Source: CADEDH01 sp965216205
Lineage (GTDB): Bacteria > Actinomycetota > Acidimicrobiia > Acidimicrobiales > SZUA-35
NCBI GenBank assembly: GCA_965216205.1
Contig: OZ244139.1
Span: 4,216,001 to 4,280,000 of the forward strand
DNA length: 64,000 bases
Reading direction: 5' to 3'
The translations under genes were made by a program, and so were the position numbers. The notes beneath the pieces were generated by a model. That model saw only the letters and a list, made by a program, of their open reading frames with translations, was not told the DNA's origin and searched no databases. This document shows positions 32,712 to 39,436 of this stretch, piece by piece. Position 1 is the stretch's first letter; every line of letters begins with the position of its first letter.

Positions 32712-34067
32712 ATGCGTCAGGTCGTGCTCGTCGGATTCCTCCAAGCCCAGAACTGCACCACGATTCCCGCTGCGTGGCGCCATCCCGAGGCGCGGCTCGA
32801 TTTCCTGTCGGCCGACTACTTCCAGCACATCGGCAGGACCCTGGAGCGGGGTTGCTTCGACCTCGGGTTCTTCGACGATCGGCTGGCCATGCCCGACATG
32901 TACGGCGGCGATCATCGGCACACGGTCGAGAACGGGATCCGGTGCGTGAAGATGGACCCGACGGCGGTGCTGATGGCCATGGGGATGGCGACCGAGCACC
33001 TCGGCCTCGGCGCCACCTACTCGACCACCTACTACCAGCCGTTCCACGTTGCCCGCTTGTTCTCCACGATCGACCACATGAGCGGTGGCCGGGCGGCGTG
33101 GAACGTGGTGACGTCGGTCAACGACAACGAGGCTCGCAACATGGGCCTCGAGCACGCCCCCGATCACGACACCCGCTACGACCGGGCCGATGAGTTCATG
33201 GAGGTGGTCCACGGCCACTGGGACACGTGGGCCGACGATTCGCTGGTGCTCGACCAGGAGCAGGGCCTGTTCGCCCATGGCGACCGGGTCCACCGCCTCG
33301 ACCACGTCGGCGAGCTGTACCGGTCCCGGGGGCCGTTCACCGTTCCCCGAACCCCGCAGGGCCATCCGGTGGTCATCCAGGCCGGGCAGAGCGGGCGGGG
33401 CCAGCGGTTCGCTGCCCGGTGGGGGGAGTTGCTGTTCGTGTCGCAGATGCGGAAGGACCGAGCCAAGGCGGCCTACGACCGGGTGCGGGCCGAAGCGGCC
33501 GCCCTCGGTCGGGATCCCGACCACCTGAAGATCACGAACCTCGTGTTCCCGGTGGCCGGCCGGACGCTGGCCGAGGCGGAGGACAAGCGGGCGGCCTACG
33601 ACGAGCTCCCCACCGACATCGACGAGCTGTCGCTCCTGTCGGAGGGGTTGAACTTCGACTTCGCCACGAAGGAGCTCGACGAGGCCTTCACCGAGGAGGA
33701 GCTCGACGGCCTGTCGGGCATCCAGGCGATTCGGGATCGTGTGGTCGAGTCGACGAGGAACGAGCACCCGACGGTTCGGGACTTCATGCGCGTCACCGGA
33801 CGGGCCAACCTGAGCCACGCGGTGGTCGGCGGGCCGACCGAGCTCGCCGACCACTTCGAGGACTGGTTCACCGAGCCGGCGTGCGACGGGTTCGTGATCG
33901 GCGGCTCGTACACGCCGGGCACGTTCGAGGACTTCGTCGAGCTCGTGGTGCCCGAGCTCCAGCGGCGGGGCCTGGTCCGCACCTCCTACGGGGGCAAGAC
34001 CCTGCGGGAGAACCTCGGCCTCCCCCGCCCCGCCATCGGCGCCTGGAAGCTCCCGAGCCCGAGCTAA
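32712..34067 (+). CDS. NtaA/SnaA/DszA-type LLM flavin monooxygenase
   Basis: This is a 451-aa luciferase-like monooxygenase of the nitrilotriacetate monooxygenase component A family: ARLDFLSADYFQHIGRTLE near 27-45, ERGCFDLGFFDDRLAMPDMY, GLGATYSTTYYQPFHVAR near 97-114, SGGRAAWNVVTSVND near 124-138, and VVIQAGQSGRGQRFAARWGE. Members use FMNH2 from a separate reductase to cleave C-N or C-S bonds (NTA, dibenzothiophene sulfone, alkyl sulfones). The true start is ATG 32712, leaderless; the open frame upstream covers the promoter. The divergent acyl-CoA-dehydrogenase-like gene may supply a second oxygenation step. Confidence 0.85.
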   Translation: MRQVVLVGFLQAQNCTTIPAAWRHPEARLDFLSADYFQHIGRTLERGCFDLGFFDDRLAMPDMYGGDHRHTVENGIRCVKMDPTAVLMAMGMATEHLGLGATYSTTYYQPFHVARLFSTIDHMSGGRAAWNVVTSVNDNEARNMGLEHAPDHDTRYDRADEFMEVVHGHWDTWADDSLVLDQEQGLFAHGDRVHRLDHVGELYRSRGPFTVPRTPQGHPVVIQAGQSGRGQRFAARWGELLFVSQMRKDRAKAAYDRVRAEAAALGRDPDHLKITNLVFPVAGRTLAEAEDKRAAYDELPTDIDELSLLSEGLNFDFATKELDEAFTEEELDGLSGIQAIRDRVVESTRNEHPTVRDFMRVTGRANLSHAVVGGPTELADHFEDWFTEPACDGFVIGGSYTPGTFEDFVELVVPELQRRGLVRTSYGGKTLRENLGLPRPAIGAWKLPSPS

Positions 34068-34489
34068 CCGGTGTGGACCTGGCCGACGACGCTGGTGGGG
34101 GTGAAGTGGACCAGGAGGCGACCCTCGTCGACCATGGCGGCCCGGTACTCGTCCCAGTCGGGGTGGGGCTGGCCCGCGACCTGCTCGTAGTAGGCGACGA
34201 GGGCGTCGCTCGTCGCATCGCCCGGTTCGGTGGTGACCGGCGACAGCTCGACCGTGCCGTCGAACGACAGATACGACCACGACGACCGGTCGGTCAGATG
34301 GAGCACCACCCTCGGGTCGCGTCGCATGTTGGCGGTCTTGGCCCGGTCGGCGGTCACCGAGATCGTGAACACACCGTCGTCGAGGGCGTAGGAGATGTCC
34401 GACGACTGCGGTCGACCGTCGCCCCGGATCGTGACGAGCACGGCGTCGGTTCGTTCGCTCGCCCAGTCGAGCGCGGTGTGGAGGTCCAT
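34064..34489 (-). CDS. PPOX-class (pyridoxamine oxidase fold) flavoprotein, probably F420-dependent
   Basis: This is a 141-aa split beta-barrel flavoprotein: DAVLVTIRGDGRPQSSDISY near 15-34, ISVTADRAKTANMRRDPRVVLHL near 43-65, and SYLSFDGTVELSP near 72-84. Many short actinobacterial members bind F420 or FMN; the K-T-x-N-x-R-R-D-P motif is typical. The ATG has TAGGGT six bases upstream (34496-34501). Its stop codon overlaps that of the convergent NtaA-like gene (CTAA at 34064-34067). It may reduce a cofactor or xenobiotic; the substrate is unknown. Confidence 0.82.
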   Translation of the reverse strand: MDLHTALDWASERTDAVLVTIRGDGRPQSSDISYALDDGVFTISVTADRAKTANMRRDPRVVLHLTDRSSWSYLSFDGTVELSPVTTEPGDATSDALVAYYEQVAGQPHPDWDEYRAAMVDEGRLLVHFTPTSVVGQVHTG

Positions 34490-34516
34490 CCGTCGACCCT
34501 AGCGAACGCCACCCCG

Positions 34517-35572
34517 TCAGCGGAGGGTGACGCCTCCCGTACCGCGGGTGGTGGTGCCGATCCTGGCTGCCGTGTGGCCGGTGGCGGTCAGGTTGGCGAG
34601 CACCGAGGCGGTCGCCTCGGGGTCGACGCCGAACACCAGGCCACCCGACGTCTGGGCGTCGGCCACGAGGAGCTGGTGGAGCTCGTCGTGGGGGCCGGCG
34701 TCGAGCAGATCGGCGCCGGCGGCGAGGTTGCGACGACTCCCGCCCGGCATGATCCCGTCGGCGGCCAGCTCCAGCGTGGTGGCGAGGAACGGGATCGCGG
34801 CGAAGTCGACGGTGGCCACCACGCCAGACTCCACCGTCATCCGTCCGAGGTGGCCCAGCAGGCCGAAGCCGGTCACGTCGGTGCAACCGGTGGCCCCGGC
34901 CTCGACCGCGATGGCGGCCGCATCGGCGTTGAGCTTCGTCATCGATGCCACCGCCGCCTCGGCTGCCGCGTCGGAGGCGACGTCGGCCTTGATGGCGGTG
35001 GTGATCACCCCCACCCCCAACGGTTTGGTCAGGATCAGGTCCTGGCCCGGTCGGAGTCCGGCATTGGTCAGCATCCGGTCGGGATGGACCTCGCCGGTCA
35101 CCGACAGGCCGTACTTCGGCTCCGGATCGTCGATCGTGTGGCCCCCCACGATGTGGAAGCCACCGGCCGCGGCCACGTCCTGACCGCCGGCCAGCACCTC
35201 CCCGAGGAGTGTGGTGGGCAGCGCCTCGGTGTTCCAGCCCACGAGGTTGAGGGCGAACAGCGGCCTACCACCCATCGCGTACACGTCGGAGACGGCGTTG
35301 GCCGCCGCCACCCGACCCCACGTGCGGGCGTCGTCGACCACGGGGGTGATGAAGTCAGCGGTCGAGACGAGCGCCCGATCGTCGTCGAGGCGCCACACGG
35401 CGGCGTCGTCGCCGGAGGTGGCGCCGACCAGGAGCTCGGGCGGTGCGGAGGAGTCCAACTGGCGCACGACCTGCGCCAACTCGCCGGGGGCGAGCTTGCA
35501 GCCTCAACCGGCGCCGTGGCTGAACTGGGTCAGACGGGCTCGATGACCGATCGGGGTGCCTTCGTCTGCCAT
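34517..35572 (-). CDS. selD: Selenide, water dikinase (SelD) with in-frame UGA = selenocysteine
   Basis: This is a 351-aa selenophosphate synthetase read through a TGA at 35506-35504. Upstream of it the frame gives LTQFSHGAG and after it GCKLAPGELAQVV, the exact SelD N-terminal motif (GAGCGCK in Cys forms). The UGA falls at residue 23, the position of the catalytic Cys17 of E. coli SelD; Lys26 equals catalytic Lys20. Other SelD motifs follow: GDDAAVWRLDD, VSTADFITPVVDD, DVYAMGGRPLFALNL, VTGFGLLGHLGRM, ADAQTSGGLVFGV. The ATG at 35572 is preceded by AAAGG, with TACGCT at 35607-35612. A hairpin directly after UGA supports recoding. No other sel gene is in the window. Confidence 0.9.
35471..35501 (-). 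promoter_or_regulatory. Bacterial SECIS-like hairpin in selD
   Basis: Immediately after the UGA on the mRNA, CUCGCC-CCC-GGCGAG forms a perfect 6-bp stem, extended by AA/UU and CUGC/GCAG pairs with small bulges. Position and size fit a bacterial SECIS element inside the coding sequence. Confidence 0.6.
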
Positions 35573-35674
35573 GACCGCCTTTCGCCGGGCCGGGCTCGGA
35601 CCGACAAGCGTAGCTGGCTGCGGGATGTGGGGGGCTGGCCCTTCCACCCGGTGTCGGACTGCCACACTGGCCGG

Positions 35675-36388
35675 ATGGCCGAACTCCAGAACGACGGCGA
35701 AGGCCACACCGGCACCGCCTTCGCCGGCGACCGCAAGAAGGGGATGTCGCTGCTCGGGCCGGCCGAACGGCGGCTGATCGACTGGGGCGTACCCCGCATC
35801 CCCGCCCCGATCCTCAGCCACCACCTCACGTACCTGACGGCGCTCTGGTCGGCCGCGGTCGTGGTGTTCGGTCGGCTTGCCCAGGACGATCTGCGATGGC
35901 TGCACGGCGTGTCGGTGATGGTGTTCCTCCAGTGGTTGACCGACTCGTTCGACGGCTCTCTCGGCAAGTACCGCAAGCAGGGCCTCGTCCGGTGGGGCTT
36001 CTACATGGACCACCTCCTCGACCTCGTCTTCGCCGGCTCGATGGTGATCGCCTACTCGTTCCTCGTCGACGCCTGGTGGCTCGAGTTCCTCTTCCTCATC
36101 CTGCTGCTGATCACCTGCGCCACGATGGCCGTGTCGTTCCTGTCGTTCGCCGCCACCAACCAGTTCCAGATCGCCCACTACGGCATCGGGCCCACCGAGA
36201 TCCGGATCGGCTACATCGCCCTCAACACGTTCGTGTCGATCGTCGGCACCGCCATCTTCAGTTGGGGTGTGCCGCTGATCGTGGCCCTCAACGCCGCGGC
36301 GTTCGCCGTGCTCGCCGTGCAGACCAGCCGCAACCTGTGGCGCCTCGACCACGAGGCGAACGTCGACGGCGCGCCGCGGCCCTGCTAG
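35675..36388 (+). CDS. CDP-alcohol phosphatidyltransferase-family membrane protein
   Basis: This is a 237-aa membrane protein with about five to six hydrophobic helices. The stretch DSFDGSLGKYRKQG then GFYMDHLLD (about residues 90-116) matches the CDP-alcohol phosphotransferase signature DG(x)nG...GxxxDxxxD, though Lys replaces the usual Arg after the glycine. It would join a CDP-activated lipid or alcohol headgroup. The ATG at 35675 has CACACT six bases upstream; the much longer open frame upstream is not coding. It is divergent from selD; its stop overlaps the convergent SMP-30 gene (CTAG). Confidence 0.75.
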   Translation: MAELQNDGEGHTGTAFAGDRKKGMSLLGPAERRLIDWGVPRIPAPILSHHLTYLTALWSAAVVVFGRLAQDDLRWLHGVSVMVFLQWLTDSFDGSLGKYRKQGLVRWGFYMDHLLDLVFAGSMVIAYSFLVDAWWLEFLFLILLLITCATMAVSFLSFAATNQFQIAHYGIGPTEIRIGYIALNTFVSIVGTAIFSWGVPLIVALNAAAFAVLAVQTSRNLWRLDHEANVDGAPRPC

Positions 36389-37266
36389 GCCCGTTGGCGG
36401 TCGGGATGGAGGGGCATTCCCGGCACGTCCCACTCGATGGCCAGCAGGTTGCCGACATCGGACGACGTCACGTAGAGGGTGGTGAGGTCCTCACCGCCGA
36501 AGCAGCAGTTCGTCGGCCCGGTCTCCGGCAGTTCGACCACGAAGCGGGGGCGACCGTCGGCCGCATCGAGCACGAACAGGTTGTCGGTCTGGTGGCCGGC
36601 GATGATCATCCGGCCGGCCGAGTCGAAGCAGAACCCGTCGGGCACCGAGCGGCGACCGATCGAGCCGGTCGACTTCGGCTCGCCCCGCAGCACACCAGGG
36701 CCGTCGATCTTGAACCCGAGCATGCTGCCGGTCATCGACTCGCACACGATCAGGAACCGGTTGTCGTCGGTTACGCCGAGCCCGTTGGGGAACCGGATCC
36801 CGGTGTGGACCCGGCTCGCCGAACCGTCGGGAGCCAGGTAGCAGACCGACGCGGGCGAGCCCGACCAGTCCGGGTCGGTGAAGTACAGGCCGCCGTCGGC
36901 GTCGAAGCAGCAGTCGTTGGGGCCGGCGAGGGGCACGCCGTCGATCTCGGTCACGACGGTCTCGATCGAGCCATCGGGGGCGATGCGCTGGATCGACCCC
37001 GCCCCCTCCGGACCGGCGCCCCGACCCTCGGTCGATGGCACCCTCGGCCACGAGCCGCCGTTGTTGCACACGTAGAGGTGGCCGTCGGGGCCGAAGGCGC
37101 AGCCGTTCGGGCCGCCGCCGGTATCGGCGAACGTGGCCACCGAGCCGTCGGGTTCGAGCCGGGCGATGCGCTGGCCGGCGATCTCGGTCCAGTGGAGACG
37201 GCCGTCGGCGTCGATGGCCGGGCCCTCGGGGAACGCCAGCCCGCTGGCGACGACGGTGATGCCCAT
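36385..37266 (-). CDS. SMP-30/gluconolactonase-like beta-propeller
   Basis: This is a 293-aa six-bladed propeller of the SMP-30/gluconolaconase/LRE family: LAFPEGPAIDADGRLHWTEI near 10-29 with the metal-binding Glu, GGPNGCAFGPDGHLYVCNN near 51-69, GPNDCCFDADGGLYFTDPD near 114-132, and SVPDGFCFDSAGRMII near 207-222. It probably hydrolyses a sugar lactone or related ester with a divalent metal. It is separated by only 10 nt from the upstream MaoC gene on the same strand, so the two are likely one operon under the XRE-linked promoter. Confidence 0.85.
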   Translation of the reverse strand: MGITVVASGLAFPEGPAIDADGRLHWTEIAGQRIARLEPDGSVATFADTGGGPNGCAFGPDGHLYVCNNGGSWPRVPSTEGRGAGPEGAGSIQRIAPDGSIETVVTEIDGVPLAGPNDCCFDADGGLYFTDPDWSGSPASVCYLAPDGSASRVHTGIRFPNGLGVTDDNRFLIVCESMTGSMLGFKIDGPGVLRGEPKSTGSIGRRSVPDGFCFDSAGRMIIAGHQTDNLFVLDAADGRPRFVVELPETGPTNCCFGGEDLTTLYVTSSDVGNLLAIEWDVPGMPLHPDRQRA

Positions 37267-37276
37267 TGCCGCCCGC

Positions 37277-37732
37277 CTACGAGTAGACCCGATAGACGCA
37301 CTCCGCGACGCACGACGGCTTCGATGCGCCCTCGACCTCGAACGTCAGCTCCACCACGTACTGGGCGCCGCCCTCGAACTCGTCCACCTCGGTCAGCGCC
37401 GCCCCCATCCGCAGCTTGCTGGGAATCGGCACCGGCGACGGGAACCGCACCTTGTTGGTGCCGTAGTTGACCCCCATCGCTGCGCCCTCGATCGTCATCA
37501 CCTCGGCCATCATGTCGGGCGCGAGCGAGAGCGTCAGATACCCGTGAGCGATCGGGCCACCGAACGGCCCGGCCTTGGCCCGCTCGACGTCGAGGTGGAT
37601 CCACTGGTGGTCGTCGGTCGCGTCGGCGAACTGCTGCACCCGGTCCTGGGTGATCTCCCGGTACTCGGTGTACCCGAGATGCTGGCCGACACGGGCCTTG
37701 AGATCGTCGATGCCTTTGATCACGGTGGTCAT
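37277..37732 (-). CDS. MaoC-like (R)-hydratase
   Basis: This is a 151-aa single hotdog-fold MaoC/(R)-specific enoyl-CoA hydratase: DRVQQFADATDDHQWIHLD near 30-48 with the catalytic Asp/His pair, GGPIAHGYLTLSL near 58-70, and NYGTNKVRFPSPVP near 89-102. It hydrates trans-2-enoyl-CoA. The ATG at 37732 has GACAAT six bases upstream (37739-37744). It is the first gene of the MaoC-SMP-30 pair and is divergent from the XRE regulator, whose putative operator lies 62-82 bp upstream of its start. Confidence 0.88.
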   Translation of the reverse strand: MTTVIKGIDDLKARVGQHLGYTEYREITQDRVQQFADATDDHQWIHLDVERAKAGPFGGPIAHGYLTLSLAPDMMAEVMTIEGAAMGVNYGTNKVRFPSPVPIPSKLRMGAALTEVDEFEGGAQYVVELTFEVEGASKPSCVAECVYRVYS

Positions 37733-37793
37733 CGGGCGATTGTCGCGTGCCGGAGACAGGAGCGCACGCCTGTGGCGCCGGCCAGCGTGCGTC

Positions 37794-37814
37794 CGATTAC
37801 CTGCCAGGTAATCG
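37794..37814. promoter_or_regulatory. Perfect palindromic operator between maoC-like and XRE genes
   Basis: CGATTACCT-GCC-AGGTAATCG has perfect 9-bp arms with a 3-nt centre. It covers the -35 region of the regulator (its -10 TACGGT is at 37835-37840) and is upstream of the divergent MaoC promoter. It is a likely binding site for the adjacent XRE protein. Confidence 0.65.
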
Positions 37815-37834
37815 ATCCCGGTCCGCGGCCGACC

Positions 37835-37840
37835 TACGGT
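37835..37840 (+). promoter_or_regulatory. Leaderless -10 element of the XRE gene
   Basis: TACGGT, seven nucleotides before the ATG at 37848; no ribosome site. Confidence 0.6.
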
Positions 37841-37847
37841 TTCCCAC

Positions 37848-38645
37848 ATGGCTGCTGCAACCGGGGTCGGTCCGCTGGTGAAGGAATGGCGGGGACGGCG
37901 ACGGCTGAGCCAGCTCGACCTGGCCAGCGAGGCCGGCGTGTCGGCTCGGCACCTCAGCTTCGTGGAGACCGGCCGGTCGAAGCCGAGTCCCGAGCTGCTC
38001 CTCACCTTGGCTCGGCATCTCGAAGTCCCGCTCCGGGAGCAGAACGACCTGCTGCTCGCCGCCGGGTACGCCCCCCGGCACCAGGAGCGACAACTCGACG
38101 ACCCCGCCATGCGCCAGATCGACACGACGCTCTCCACCCTGCTCGCCCGCCACGACCCCTATCCGGGCATCGTGCTCGATCGGCGGTGGAACATCGTCCT
38201 GGCCAACGCGGCGGCGTCACTGCTGGCCGATCTGGTGCCTCCGGCGCTGACCGGTTCGCCGTTGAACCTGTTCCGGATCAGCCTCCACCCCGACGGGCTC
38301 GCCGCCCACACCCGCAACTTCGAGGCGTGGGCCGGGTACCTGGTGCGACAGCTGGCTCGGGCGGTCCGGGCCTCCGCCGATCCGGAGCTGGCAGCGCTCC
38401 AGGAGGAGGTGCTGGGCTACCCGACCGTCGCCGCCCTCCCCGACGAAGCCACCGCCGCCGACGACCCGAACCCCCCGGTGCTGTTGCCGTGCGAGATGCG
38501 CGTGGGCGGCGTCGACCTGTCGCTCATCACCACGCTCACCACGTTCGGCTCGCCGCTCGACATCACCCTCGACGAGCTGATGATCGAGCTCTTCTACCCC
38601 GCCGACGACGCGAGCGACGCTGCGCTCCGAGCGCTCGCCGGCTGA
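37848..38645 (+). CDS. XRE-family regulator with MmyB-like ligand domain
   Basis: This is a 265-aa transcription factor. The N-terminal helix-turn-helix is VKEWRGRRRLSQLDLASEAG near 11-30, then SARHLSFVETGRSKPSPELL near 32-51. The C-terminal domain (about 100-250) has PGIVLDRRWNIVLANAAA, NLFRISLHPDGL and TLTTFGSPLDITLDEL, the MmyB-like PAS-type ligand-binding domain common in actinobacteria. It probably senses a small lipid-like or acyl ligand and controls itself and the divergent MaoC-SMP-30 genes through the palindrome at 37794-37814. Confidence 0.85.
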   Translation: MAAATGVGPLVKEWRGRRRLSQLDLASEAGVSARHLSFVETGRSKPSPELLLTLARHLEVPLREQNDLLLAAGYAPRHQERQLDDPAMRQIDTTLSTLLARHDPYPGIVLDRRWNIVLANAAASLLADLVPPALTGSPLNLFRISLHPDGLAAHTRNFEAWAGYLVRQLARAVRASADPELAALQEEVLGYPTVAALPDEATAADDPNPPVLLPCEMRVGGVDLSLITTLTTFGSPLDITLDELMIELFYPADDASDAALRALAG

Positions 38646-38685
38646 GTGCACCGCTCGACACTCCGCCAGGGGCCGCTCGACCCGG

Positions 38686-39390
38686 TCATCGATCGGCTGC
38701 CGCTCGATCGATGGTGGCGAACACTCGATCGCCGAGGTTCGACGAGATCCCGAACAGCACGTCGGCGTTGCGGAAGTGGTGGATGCGGTGGTTGCGGGCG
38801 AGCCGCCGGTAGTAGCTGGTCCGGGGCCGATACGACGAATGGAGGAGGAGGTGGGTCCACTCGTAGTTGGCGATCGCCAACCAGCCGACCGCCACCGCGG
38901 TGAGGGCCGGCCCGAGCGGCGCTGCGCCAGCCGCGAGCGCGGTCGGTACCGACCACGCAGCGGCCAGGATCGCCACGGCAACCATCAGCATCGCCGCCCC
39001 GCGCCGTGCGAGGAGGACCCAGGCCAGGTCGGTGGGTTCGACGTGGTGTCGGCGATGGCTGGCGCCAGTTCGCAACAGCCGGCTCCGACGGGACTCCTCC
39101 GGGGCGTGGAACAGCACCCGGTGGGCGAACCACTCGACGACGCCGATCAGGGCGATGCTCACCACCACGACCAGGAGATCGACACGCCCGGGCGACCCGA
39201 CCGCGGACGGCGCCGCCCCGGCGAGCAGCAGCCGTGTGGCACCCACGACGACCGCCCCGCCGAGCAGCAGCTGGGCCGACCGATGACGGGCGAAACAGGC
39301 CAGAAGTGACCGTTTCGACCCGAGATCGGCGGCCGAGCCGGGTTCGCGGGCGACGGCGCGATCGAGGTCGCGATTCGTGGGCGCCGTCAC
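38686..39390 (-). CDS. Fatty acid hydroxylase/sterol desaturase-family membrane protein
   Basis: This is a 234-aa di-iron membrane oxygenase with four hydrophobic segments. The histidine boxes are EWFAHRVLFH near 85-94, SHRRHH near 110-115, and NHRIHHF near 201-207, with HLLLHSS between; together they give the eight-His pattern of the superfamily. Relatives hydroxylate or desaturate lipids and carotenoids (CrtZ-like short forms exist). The ATG at 39390 is followed by a short charged N-terminus. It stands alone between XRE (convergent) and lhr (same strand, 46 nt downstream of its stop), so co-transcription with lhr is possible. Confidence 0.8.
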   Translation of the reverse strand: MTAPTNRDLDRAVAREPGSAADLGSKRSLLACFARHRSAQLLLGGAVVVGATRLLLAGAAPSAVGSPGRVDLLVVVVSIALIGVVEWFAHRVLFHAPEESRRSRLLRTGASHRRHHVEPTDLAWVLLARRGAAMLMVAVAILAAAWSVPTALAAGAAPLGPALTAVAVGWLAIANYEWTHLLLHSSYRPRTSYYRRLARNHRIHHFRNADVLFGISSNLGDRVFATIDRAAADR

Positions 39391-39436
39391 CCCACCAGTG
39401 TGCCACGACGGACGTCGAGCGGTCCTCCCCCGGGGG

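Noticed and set aside
34517..35479. SelD as a truncated or decayed gene
   Set aside because: The motif continues perfectly across the TGA, the residue lost would be the catalytic Cys, and a SECIS-like hairpin follows; selenocysteine is the better reading.
35504..36433. A separate 309-aa minus-strand gene ending in SHGAG
   Set aside because: Only its last 22 codons are real; they are the N-terminus of selD before the UGA. The rest is antisense to the CDP-alcohol transferase gene.
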